From Unio delphinus (Eukaryota; Mollusca; Bivalvia; Unionida; Unionidae): a stretch of DNA of 64,000 nucleotides. The notes under the pieces are model-generated. The model worked only from the letters and a program-made list of their open reading frames with translations. It searched no databases and was not told the origin of the DNA. Positions 36,064-46,100 of this stretch are shown here, piece after piece. The stretch spans positions 5,507,501-5,571,500 of the forward strand of contig JAQISU010000123.1 of assembly GCA_029339505.1 (NCBI GenBank). The letters run 5' to 3'. Each line of letters opens with the position of its first letter. The first letter of the stretch is position 1. The translations under genes and the position numbers were made by a program.

Positions 36064-36963
36064 ATGAGCAATTCAAAGAAAACTGTTCAGTCTACCTTGA
36101 ATAGTAGTTTTCAGAGTGCTAAGAAGGAATCCAGTAAACCACAAACAAGGTCAACTACAAGCTCTCAGTCAGGGGATTCGACTGTTACTAATGAAGAGGT
36201 GAGTTGTGTTGAATTAATCCAGAGGGATCTACTCGAAATAAAAACTAGTATTAATTTATTAGTGACCAGAGAGGAATTAGGTGGATTAGTGTTCGACATA
36301 GTATCCAAGCTGTTTGAGAAACTGAAAATCGAACTGATGAAGGAAGTGGACAAACAAATTGTTAACAAAACAAAAGAGTTAGAGGAAAAAATAGAATCAA
36401 TGAACTTCGAAAATAATCAGTTAAGAGAAGAATTAGTTGATTCTAAGAAAGAATGTGAAAAACTAAAAGAAGAAATGAAAAGTAATACAGATTGTTCCAA
36501 AGACGCCATGAAGATTGCAAACCACAATGAGCAATACTCAAGGAAAAATAACATAAAAATTTTCAACTTGCCTGAATCACAAAATGAAAATGTCAGAGCA
36601 AAGTTTGCAGAGATGGTGAAGAATGTAACAGGTCATGAGGTAGATGAGAGAGATATTCTCGCAATACATCGGATCCCTGGGAAGAATGGTGTCCCTAAAC
36701 CATTAATTGTGAAATTTTGGAATGCAGAATCCAAAGTTAACATCGCCAAGAGGAAAAGGGATTTCAAGAACAAATGTAATGTAAGAATAGTAGAAGATGT
36801 TACTAGACAAAATATGGGTCTCATAAATAGATTAACTTCCCATCCAAAAATTGAATCTGCCTGGTACTTTAATTGCGGTGTGTATGCAAAAACAAAAGAG
36901 GGAAAAAGGTACAAATTTGACCTTTTTGACGACATTAGTGAAACACTAAATCGCAATTTATAA
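36064..36963 (+). CDS. LINE ORF1p-like nucleic-acid-binding protein
   Basis: 299 residues, intact. The N terminus is Ser/Thr/Lys-rich. Residues about 65-155 are a Glu/Lys/Leu-rich coiled coil (for example KELEEKIESMNFENNQLREE). From about residue 158, QYSRKNNIKIFNLPE starts an RRM-like domain as in L1 ORF1p (Transposase_22 type), followed by a basic C-terminal domain (IVKFWNAESKVNIAKRKRDF). By family it trimerises and coats the LINE RNA. No break is seen, in contrast to ORF2. Confidence 0.88.
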   Translation: MSNSKKTVQSTLNSSFQSAKKESSKPQTRSTTSSQSGDSTVTNEEVSCVELIQRDLLEIKTSINLLVTREELGGLVFDIVSKLFEKLKIELMKEVDKQIVNKTKELEEKIESMNFENNQLREELVDSKKECEKLKEEMKSNTDCSKDAMKIANHNEQYSRKNNIKIFNLPESQNENVRAKFAEMVKNVTGHEVDERDILAIHRIPGKNGVPKPLIVKFWNAESKVNIAKRKRDFKNKCNVRIVEDVTRQNMGLINRLTSHPKIESAWYFNCGVYAKTKEGKRYKFDLFDDISETLNRNL

Positions 36964-37467
36964 ACAAAATGATTTTTCTCCATATTGATTTTGGATACAT
37001 TTGGAGGTATAGAACTTTGTTCTAAAATTGGATATGCACAGTTTTAATTTTAATTATATATATTTAAATTAGAAAAGTAATTTTCGGAAAAGGACAAAAC
37101 CTGTAAAAGGTAAGAATGTTCTTATAATCTTGTATCTAAAATTTTGAAATATGCACATTGTATTTCAATCTTGAATCGATGGACAAAAAGTATTATTTCT
37201 CAATCATACTGTATTGATATTTATATTTACTAATTATACCAACACTCCAGCGTAGAACAGAGTTCATGTATCACTATATTGGGAAACATTATATATGTAC
37301 CCAATGGTGCATGACACTGTACTACACTTATCGATTTTTTAAGCATTATGTGGTTATGTGTGTGAGAGTGTGTCCCAAGGTGTATGTGAGCATTTTTCAT
37401 GATAATGGTTTTGTGATGCATGTCTATATAAGCCCTGTGAAAGTTTTACTTAAAACAAGATTTAACA
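36964..37467. other. LINE inter-ORF spacer
   Basis: About 500 bp of AT-rich sequence between ORF1 and ORF2 with no coding signal. A GT-rich stretch lies at about 37360-37390. Confidence 0.7.
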
Positions 37468-40400
37468 ATGGATAATCAAATTAAAATTTTGTCAGTGAAC
37501 GTTAGGGGTCTACATAGTTCTGATCTCAAAAGAAGAGATATTTTCTGCTGGGTCAAACAAACAAAAGCATCTATTATATGTTTACAAGAGACACATAGTA
37601 CAGTTGAGACTGAGAAGTATTGGGAGGCTGAATGGGGATATAAGTGTGTTTTTAGCCATAAATCTAGCAGTAGTGCTGGTGTTGCTATCCTGTTTAGAAA
37701 TAATTTTGAATTTCTTATTCTTAGAAACAGATGTGATTGTCAGGGCAGATACATTCTCTTAGATTTATTAGTTAATGGACAGAGATTCACACTAGTGAAT
37801 CTATATGGTCATAATGATGATAATGCTGAGTTTTTTAAAACTTTGAAAGAGGATATTATAAATTTTGAAAATTCCTCTGTTATTATTTGTGGTGACTGGA
37901 ATGTTGTTCAGGACATGGAGCTTGACTCTTATAATATCTTGCATGATAAACACTCCATGGCCCGAGCAGCAGTCCAGGACATCAAGAATCAACTAGATTT
38001 ACTGGATCCTTGGAGAACAGTCAATCCTGACAGTAGAGTATTTACTTGGCATCAGGCAAGCCCTGTGAAACAGAGTAGACTGGACTATTTTTTAATCTCT
38101 GAGGACATGTTTTCAAATTGTATAGACGCCTCTATTATTCCTGGCTATAAAACAGATCATTCAGCAATAACACTCAAATTGTCTTTATCTGCAGCACCGA
38201 GAGGTCCTGGATACTGGAAATTCAATTCAAAGCTATTAAAGCAAAATGAATATATTAAATTGGTAAAAAAATGTATAACTAGCACAGTAGAAGAATATTA
38301 TTGTGAAGGTGATAAGAAAAACCCACTTCAGGTGAAACTAACATGTAATGATCAATTGTTTTTTGAAATCCTTAAAATGATAAGATCAGAATCTATTATG
38401 TATTCACAAGCTAAAGCAAAACAGGAAAAACAAAATCTCAGGAAAATGGAAGCTGAAATAAATACCTTACATGCTTTAGTGAATCAAAATCATAACCCCA
38501 CTACGATGAAAGAATTGAACAAAAAACAAGCGGAGTTAGAAGAAATGAGGAAAAAAGAGGTGGAAGGTATAATGTTAAGATCTAAGGCACGATGGTATGA
38601 ATCTGGTGAAAAAAATTCTAAATATTTTCTTAATCTCGAAAAGAGAAATTACACAAACAAAACAATAAAAGAGTTAACTAAGGAAGATGGAACAAGGGTA
38701 ACAGATTCAAAAGAAATATTAAATCAACAGAAAGACTTTTATGAAAAATTATACCAAAGTAAAAACAAATGTAACTTTCAAACGCTTAACCACTTTTTTA
38801 ACCATGATAAAAAACTCAGATTTTGAAAGAAGTTCATGTGAAGGTAAGTTAACGTTTGAGGAATGTGGTTTAGCACTAAAAAATATGAAAAATGAAACTA
38901 GCCCTGGTTCTGATGGATTTACGGTAGAATTTTACAAATTCTTTTGGAAAGACCTAGGCGGTTTTCTCTTTAGGTCTCTAAATACTGGATATGATATGAA
39001 TCATTTTTCAGAATTTCAGTCTCAGGGGATCATAACGTGCATTCCAAAAGAAGATAAAGACAGGAAATTTATAAAAAATTGGAGACCAATCTCTCTACTT
39101 AATGTGGATTACAAGATTGCTTCAGCGTCAATTGCTAATAGGGTCAAAAAAGTACTCCCGTTTATCATCAGTGACACCCAAAAGGGTTTTATGAAAGGGA
39201 GATTCATTGGTGAAAATACAAGATTGTTGTATGACCTGATGCAATACCTTGAGGAAAAAAATGAATTTGGTCTTCTCCTATTGATAGACTTTGAAAAAGC
39301 GTTTGACTCAGCTGAATGGGACTTTCTAGAAGCTGCTCTGAAGTCTTTTAACTTTGGAGAATCAATTTGTCACTGGTTCAGGCTATTTTGCAATAAATCA
39401 AAAAGTTGTGTTATTAATAATGGACATTTATCCCCATTCTTTAATTTGGAGAGAGGTTGTCGCCAGGGAGACCCCTTATCACCCTATTTTTTCATAATAG
39501 GAATTGAACTTCTTGCAACAGAACTAAAGAACTAAAGAAAAGCACAGATGTTACAGGCATTTTTTATAATGAAATGGAGTTTAAAATAGGGCAGTACGCT
39601 GATGATGCTTTTCTATTATTAGATGGTTCTCAGTTGTCCTTGAGGACAACCATGCAGATTTTAAATGATTTTGCTTTGGTGTCAGGTCTGCACTGCAATG
39701 TTTTGAAATCGAAAGCAATTTGGATTGGAAACAAAAAATATTCTAATGAAAAAATATGTCCAGAAATTGATATTAACTGGTCAATGTCTAATTTTAGATT
39801 GCTGGGAGTATATTTCTCTTTGAACTTGGAGGATATGGTAGAGCTTAATTATTCGATGAAGTTAAAGGAAGTTAAGAAACTGCTTGGCTGGTGGAGTAGA
39901 AGAAATTTATCCATTATTGGAAAAATTACTTTGATAAAGTCCTTGCTTTTGCCTAAATTCATTCATCTTTTTGCAGCTTTGCCAAATCCTCCACCCCATA
40001 TAGAAAAGGAACTGAATACATTATTTTTCCAGTTTATTTGGGGCAGTAAAAGTTAAACGAGACACACTTATTGCTTCTTTTGAGGAAGGGGGGTTAAATA
40101 TGATTCACTTGCACTCATTTGTGTGTTATATAAAACTTACCTGGATTAGGCGCCTCTTAATAAACGAAAATGGCTTATGGCAAAAACTGGTTTCTGAACA
40201 AATATTTGGAAAATTTGGAGGTATGCTGTTACTTTCATTAGGAAAAACTAAACTAAAAGTAATCTCTAAATTAATTAAAAATATTTTTTGGCGTGATGTT
40301 ATTTATGCGTTATCTCAATGGAAAAATGAACCATCTACTGTCAATGAATACTTGTCTCAAGATATTCTTAATTTAGTGACTGTAGATAATTTTAAATCAT

Positions 40401-40570
40401 ACACAAGGTGGAGAACAAATGGTATTATAATTATTAAACATCTTTTTGATGCACAAGGGTCTCTATTAAGTTTTGATGAAATAAAACAAAAAACAAAAAC
40501 AAATAATTTCATACAGTACTTTGCTCTTATTTCAAAGATCTCTGTGATGTGGAAAAAGAAAATTAAAACT
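37468..40570 (+). pseudogene. LINE ORF2 (endonuclease + RT), 5' part, frameshifted
   Basis: The start MDNQIKILSVNVRGLHSSD opens an APE-type endonuclease with CLQETHST, ICGDWN, SRLDYFL and TDHSAIT, so the catalytic set is present. The RT follows: SPGSDGFTVEFYK, NWRPISLLNVDYKI, LLLIDFEKAFDSAEW, RQGDPLSPYFF and GQYADDAFLLL (YADD intact). The frame changes near 38810 (A-run), at 39521-39536 (a tandem 8-bp duplication GAACTAAA) and near 40045 (extra A in an A-run). The piece stops at 40570, where the Polinton begins. Its 3' end is at 57514-58187. Confidence 0.92.
40566..40570. repeat. Polinton target duplication AAACT, left copy
   Basis: AAACT borders the left terminus and is found again at 57514-57518 directly after the right terminus. 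Polintons usually make 6-bp duplications. Here five bases match exactly and the sixth does not. Confidence 0.75.
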
Positions 40571-40995
40571 AGCAGCAGAGGAGGTGAACAGACCAAGTTT
40601 TCAAGCAAAAATAAGGCTTCTACGGAAACCGAAACTAAATCAGACAAATCGAAACTAAATTAGATAAACTGAAACTATTTCACATAAAAGGCTGCTATAG
40701 AGTCTCCCTAGGTAGGAAAGTGAACAGACCAACTTTTACAGGCGTCGATTTAGCAAACTGAGGCTTTCTCGAAAATGCTTAATATAAGCCTCCATTCATC
40801 AAAATAAAATTAAAAAAAAAACGACGCTATTTTTGTTGTCACCATCCCCTTTGCTGCTACGATGCTTGGAAAATTCGTGGAGTTTTCGGGTAAAAAAAAA
40901 GACGCCATTTAGTTGACGTTCACCTCCTCGGCTGCTATGAAAATCTTCGATTGGAAATCCGAAGGATTTCACTAACTAAATATTTGATCAAGTCC
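40571..40995. repeat. Polinton left terminal inverted repeat (425 bp)
   Basis: Matches the reverse complement of the right terminus (56816-57513), except that the right copy has two additional 136-bp units. The inner end (TTTGATCAAGTCC) includes the last codons and stop of the ATPase gene. A/T homopolymer lengths differ slightly between the two sides. Confidence 0.95.
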
Positions 40996-41634
40996 GATAC
41001 GATATCTTGTCCGAGGGTCTGATAAATTTATCGTCACAAATCCGTGTGGGATTGTCTGAGCGTGGCTAAAGAAATTTCTAAATCGATTATGATCCATATC
41101 ACCACCGCACCAAGTTTGCCAAATATTTCTAAGAGTATGAGTATCAACTCCGTTAAATACACACAGCATATTGCAGTTATCTCTGATCACTTTTGGTATT
41201 TGAGTGTAACGTTGAGTGATATATATCACATCGGTGTTTTTATGTCTGCCTCTGGAAAATATTCTAGCAGGATTCTTTTGATTATCTAACATAATATCAT
41301 CATATACGACTAAATTGTTAATACTTCCATCAATATCATCAATATTCGGTGCCTCTTCGATATCGGTTATAAATTCAATAACACCATCGCCGTTAATTTC
41401 TTGCGCGGCATCATTAAAATCCTTTAATACTTCATAACATCGTTGATCGTCTACACTCGGAGCAATCATGTACAATTTATCCCACTTCATCCATCTCGTT
41501 ATCAAATTAAGTAGCAATTGTGTTTTACCACTTCCAGATGGTCCGATGATAATCGCGCGAATAGAATTTGGTAACATTGCATGGTGTCTAATAGGTTCCC
41601 GTCGTCGAGTAGCTGAATAATCAATTACATTCAT
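40972..41634 (-). CDS. FtsK/HerA-type DNA-packaging ATPase
   Basis: 220 residues. The frame extends upstream, but the start MNVIDYSATRRREPIR at 41634 is preferred because the domain begins there and upstream sequence belongs to a divergent gene. Walker A is GPSGSGKT (residues 31-38) and Walker B is NLVVYDD (107-113). 'DVIYITQRYTQIPKVIRDN' resembles the sensor and arginine-finger region of A32-like viral packaging ATPases. The role is to pump DNA into capsids (known for the family). The stop codon falls inside the left terminal inverted repeat. It is divergent from the zinc-ribbon ORF, with ATG codons only 20 bp apart around a TATATAATATAATT block that may serve both. Confidence 0.92.
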   Translation of the reverse strand: MNVIDYSATRRREPIRHHAMLPNSIRAIIIGPSGSGKTQLLLNLITRWMKWDKLYMIAPSVDDQRCYEVLKDFNDAAQEINGDGVIEFITDIEEAPNIDDIDGSINNLVVYDDIMLDNQKNPARIFSRGRHKNTDVIYITQRYTQIPKVIRDNCNMLCVFNGVDTHTLRNIWQTWCGGDMDHNRFRNFFSHAQTIPHGFVTINLSDPRTRYRIGLDQIFS

Positions 41635-41653
41635 GCCGTTATATAATATAATT

Positions 41654-41836
41654 ATGGATCTATATTGTGTGAAGTGTAGGACGCGTACTGGCACAAATGA
41701 CTTGACGACGATTACAACGAAAAATAATCGATCAGCGCTTTCTGGTAAATGCGTACAATGTAGTACAAAGAAATTTAGATTTACTTCCACGAAACCTTTA
41801 AAAAAAAACGAGGAGGTGATATTGCAGCCAAATTGA
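41654..41836 (+). CDS. small zinc-ribbon (DUF5679-like) ORF
   Basis: 60 residues starting MDLYCVKCRTRTGTNDLTT, with CVKC near the N terminus and CVQC about 33 residues later, then KKFRF. This is the four-Cys ribbon of DUF5679-like proteins. It ends in a Lys-rich run encoded by A9 (41800-41808), after which this frame stops within ten codons. The -1 frame from the A9 leads without a stop into the PLA2-like ORF. The two may be one protein made by slippage, or one gene with an indel. In some viruses such ribbons precede PLA2-like domains (recalled from family knowledge, not checked). Confidence 0.75.
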   Translation: MDLYCVKCRTRTGTNDLTTITTKNNRSALSGKCVQCSTKKFRFTSTKPLKKNEEVILQPN

Positions 41837-42168
41837 CAAAACTCCCAGGAACACCGTGGGCAAAGTATCCAGGAGAAAAGCACCTTCCAGGATATAGCTA
41901 CTGTGGACCGGGAACACGATTAGATATCAGACTTGATGATCAAAATCAGCCCCGACCCGGCGAGTATCCAATAAACGCTATTGATAAGGCGTGTCATGCT
42001 CATGATGTCGCTTATAAAAGCAGCAATCTTCAACATAGACATCTCGCAGATGTAAAATTAATTCATGCGTTAAATGCTATTCCTGATAAATCCTTCAAAG
42101 AAAAGTTGGCTTCTTGGTTGGTAAAATCTGCTATGAAGGGTAAATTGATGTTAGGTGCTGGTAATTGA
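41809..42168 (+). CDS. phospholipase A2-like virion protein (parvovirus VP1u-type)
   Basis: From about 41809 the frame reads RGGDIAAKLTKLPGTPW, then LPGYSYCGPGTRLD (Ca-binding loop), DKACHAHDVAY (His-Asp active site) and LADVKLIHAL. These are the signatures of the short viral PLA2 family, thought to help virions leave endosomes. There is no ATG before the catalytic motifs in this frame; the conventional frame would need a TTG at 41833. That supports expression as a -1 fusion with the preceding zinc ribbon through the A9 run. The C terminus is helical and ends MKGKLMLGAGN. The TGA stop overlaps a perfect 16-bp palindrome. Confidence 0.85.
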   Translation, partial: RGGDIAAKLTKLPGTPWAKYPGEKHLPGYSYCGPGTRLDIRLDDQNQPRPGEYPINAIDKACHAHDVAYKSSNLQHRHLADVKLIHALNAIPDKSFKEKLASWLVKSAMKGKLMLGAGN

Positions 42169-42183
42169 AAATGCTAGCATTTT
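42168..42183. terminator. palindrome at PLA2-like gene end
   Basis: AAAATGCTAGCATTTT is a perfect 16-bp palindrome whose first base is the last base of the TGA stop. The integrase ATG follows at 42187. It may mark a transcript end, by analogy with the hairpins at gene ends in some large DNA viruses (inference). Confidence 0.5.
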
Positions 42184-42186
42184 AAT

Positions 42187-43143
42187 ATGGAATCTATTTA
42201 TTATTCTCCGAGAGGATACTGGAGAGGTTACGCAGCAATTAATAAACTCGCTAGCGCATCAAAGGTGAAAAAAACTACAGCGGCAAACTGGTTATCTAAA
42301 CAGGCAATATGGCAAATTTATCTACCAGCGCCTAAACAAATTAACTATTCGCATTTTGATGTTACAACACCTAATGAAGTTCATCAAGCTGATATACTAT
42401 TTCTGCCGCATGACAACGGTTACAAATACGCGTTAACGTTAGTTGATATTGCAAGTCGATACAAAGAAGCAGAACCGTTAAAAACAAAATCATCTACTGA
42501 AGTAGCTTCTGCATTTGAGAGGATTTATCGACGAGGTCCTCTGCGCTGGCCAAATCTGTTACAAGTTGATCCTGGCAAGGAATTTCAAGGTGTTGTTACA
42601 TCTACGATGAAACATCATAATGTCGCCATCAGACGAGGACACACTGCGCTACATCGCGATCAGGCAATTGTTGAACGGTTTAATAAAACCCTTGCTGAGC
42701 GGTTATTCGGATATCAATACGCAAAAGAATTCATCCAGGATAAACGATCCCGTGAATGGGTCAAGAGATTACCAGCTGTGATTACCGCAATCAATAATGA
42801 GATTACTAGAACAATTAATATGAAACCTGTCAACGCTATTAAGAAGGCGTCTATCAAAATGGAAATCCAAGGAATTTCACAAAAAGATTTCAAAGAACCA
42901 ATTCTTGGTAGTAATGTCATTGTAAGGTACTTATACGAACCAGGAGAGCTTGAGGGTGGTAAAAAAAGAGCTACTGATCCTATTTGGAGTGTCACTACGC
43001 ATAATATATCCGGTATAACACGATCAACTGGTAGACCTCCAGTCTATAAACTGGATTCAACTGCTCCTCAGCGAGGATTTACACGCAAACAATTACAAGT
43101 GATTCCCGAGGATACTCAATTGCCACCGCGTGGTCTTAACTAG
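42187..43143 (+). CDS. Polinton DDE integrase (retroviral-type)
   Basis: 318 residues. The rve core has Asp69 (HQADILFL), Asp128 (LQVDPGKEF) and Glu163 (AIVERFNKTL), a DD35E spacing. The region from about 215 to 318 is a basic C-terminal domain with SNVIVRYLYEPGELEGGKKR and WSVTTHNISGI, typical of Polinton integrases, where a chromodomain-like fold is often found. The N terminus (WRGYAAINKLASAS, then NWLSKQAIWQIYLP) is a helical region in place of a clear HHCC zinc finger. The enzyme inserts the element and makes the target duplication. It is convergent with the polymerase gene; the stop codons overlap by a few bases around a small palindrome. Confidence 0.95.
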   Translation: MESIYYSPRGYWRGYAAINKLASASKVKKTTAANWLSKQAIWQIYLPAPKQINYSHFDVTTPNEVHQADILFLPHDNGYKYALTLVDIASRYKEAEPLKTKSSTEVASAFERIYRRGPLRWPNLLQVDPGKEFQGVVTSTMKHHNVAIRRGHTALHRDQAIVERFNKTLAERLFGYQYAKEFIQDKRSREWVKRLPAVITAINNEITRTINMKPVNAIKKASIKMEIQGISQKDFKEPILGSNVIVRYLYEPGELEGGKKRATDPIWSVTTHNISGITRSTGRPPVYKLDSTAPQRGFTRKQLQVIPEDTQLPPRGLN

Positions 43144-46100
43144 CACCTAAGGTGCTGTCACCCCGGCGTCTATTACACTCAAGACAGGTCAACCTCACAT
43201 TGTTTCTGACATGACCGAGATTGTTATCTTTTCTATCTACGGTGAATTGGCGAGGATCTTTATCCGACCAATTCCAACTCATTATACAATTACAACTCGC
43301 GCAGTGATTGTTCTGTTGTTGCTTTAGTGTCTTAATTAATTCAGCATCAATGTCAAATTCTCTTTTATTTTTTTTATCCTGTTGTTTATAACCAGAGAGT
43401 TTTTTTCTGATTATATTATCATCGGTGTGTATATTACTTATTGTATTGTCATTATCATTAACCACAATTCTTCGAAGTTGGTTTATTCGCCGTACTCTGG
43501 ATACTGCGAGATAAACTAAATTTGACCACTCAATATGATTATCTACTATCCAAAGAGTTGTATCGGATATAGTCAATCCCTGTGAAGAGTGTATTGTTGC
43601 TGCATAACCTAACGTCCATGGGGATTTATCAGCACCTAATGCATCTTTAACGACGCTGATATCAACCAGCACAATATCATTTAATACTAAATTCTGCTTT
43701 TGTTGTTGTCCAGGAATGTCAACGTCGATATTCTGCTTTCGTGTATCCTTAGGTCTATAACAGAGTGGTACTGGAAGCGTTGCAAATTTTTCTTTATGTA
43801 GCGCAAACAACTTCATCTGAAGTGCGTCTCTGACTATTTTTCTACTCGCGATTATTAAATCATTTGGCTTCCACATTTCCCAAAAATCATTCATGGGAGT
43901 TTCTGAAATTATTTCACGCGCTATTTCACATTGGATTTTATCCGGTTGTAATCTAATTAGCGCTTTGAATTCTCGTAATTGTTCATCAAGTGATCTATGG
44001 TCGGTATTAATCTCTTCATAATAATCTACAAATCCTTTTAGCCATTCATGTGGAGATCCACCAACAAATGGCTGCGGTTGGCCGTGATCCCCGCACATGA
44101 CGACTTTTGTGTTTTTTGTCAACAACCATGATAGAAATGTCTGTAATACTGTCAACGATATAGTACATACTTCATCAATGATTATTACATCAGGAATGAA
44201 TTTATCGCCCATTCGATCAGGAGTCCATGTATCGCCTTTCCATCGAAAGAAGCTATGATAAGTACAAGCTTTTACTCCACGCGCTATCATCTCTCTGGCG
44301 AGTCTGTGAGTTGGTGTTAACACAATCATGTTAGAAACGCTAGCGTTTCTACGAAATAATTCGATTGCACGAGTTGTCTTTCCTGATCCACCACAGCCGT
44401 TTAAATAAACTGTCTTGTATCTACAAATCGGATCGGATACAGGTGGTGCAGTAGAAAATTCTTCAGAAATATTATCTATATTTCTACAAATATATTTATC
44501 ATCCATAGCAACATCTGCGGATTTACAATACTCATGTAGTGTTTCTTTTTTAAACCTCCAATTCCCCCACGCTTCCTTAGGATCTGTGAATTTAGCTACA
44601 TCTGATTTGTATTTCTCATGGATATACATCGAATCAGTAGCTACTCTAACCGCGGTATTAGGAAATCTATTTATCATCGAGAATAGATTAATACAAGAAT
44701 AGGCTAGCATAGAACTTCTCAATTGTGTGTATTGACAACTTTTTCCATCACAGTAGGTAACAACCGTACCTAGTTTCTTACCATTTCGAAGGACATCATC
44801 TACCCAAACATTATTAGTTCCGCTCGCAGATTTGTAAGCTTCCTCATCTAATTCCCCTGATAGAAAAGCATTCTTACGGGTTACAAATTTCCCTTTTTTT
44901 ATTAAATCAGATATTATGAAATTGTATTCTTCATCGTCTATGATTAATCTCGAAGAATATTTTGCATTGTCAAATCTTCCACCTTGAGTGAATTTACCGA
45001 TTATTTTTCGTCCGAGATCTTTAGCCTCTCTATTACTACCTTCGAATAATTTCTTAGACCAATCTATGATTTGTTCCTCGCTGAAATTCTTCGAATTTCC
45101 ATCTAGAAATTGTTTTCGTTGTTCGTTAATTATTTTTTCGAGATCGGGTTTTGGTAACCAAACATCTTTCTGAGCGTTATAACAAATAATCGCTTCACTG
45201 ACAATTAACGATATTAGCATACCACAATCGATCATATACCGCAATAGCACAATTGGCATCCACGCTTTTTCATACATATGTCTACCAAGCCAAAGATAAC
45301 TACACGGATGTAACCCTGTAGCTAATTCGAATGATATCACACGAGCGAACCCGGTTAAATCAAAATCAGGCAATGGACCATTAATCGCAACACGAGTCAT
45401 TTCATGTGTGGGATGTCCAAATCGTTTGAAGTACTCAGAGCATTCTCCATATCCGAGAAAACTTCCAGGATAACACGCGGATATATCAATTGAAATCATA
45501 CCATCACGTGAGTATTTCGTATTCCACAATCCTCCATGACCAAATTCGACGCAACTCAATTTCACGTCCTCCAGAAAATCACTTCGTGTTGGGCGCCATG
45601 AATTCTTTTCTCTTGCGAAGTGAGCTACCACTGATGGAATAGTAAAACTATCCGTAAGTAGTTTTTCTGTAGAAATGCTAGTGTTTCCTTCTAAATACTC
45701 ATTAGCGATTTTTCTCATTCTATTATCTAATTCTTCAGTTCGATATAATTCACCATTTGGTTTTACAAACTGATCAAATCCTATTTCCGGATCCTCATTA
45801 CTCCTGAGTAACCATACTGACACAGGGTCGTCTTTGGTTAACGCGTGAATAGCATCAAATAATTTCTCTTCATAGAAACCATCCCAAGAAAATTCTTTAG
45901 GAATATATCGAACAGTTCTTTCTCGTGGAAATATATTTACCGCGGGTGTCCACGCGTGTTTGTTATGATCGATAATTTCAATTGGAGCTCCTCGCGATTG
46001 ATATTTTGGTTCGTATAATACTTCTCCGGTTATTGTCGCTACCGATATTGGAAATTTTAATAATGCTTCTAATTTAGCTATATCGGAAATCCTTGCTCCA

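Noticed and set aside
40571..40576. A canonical 6-bp Polinton target duplication
   Set aside because: Only five bases (AAACT) match on both sides; the sixth is A on the left and T on the right, so 5 bp is reported.
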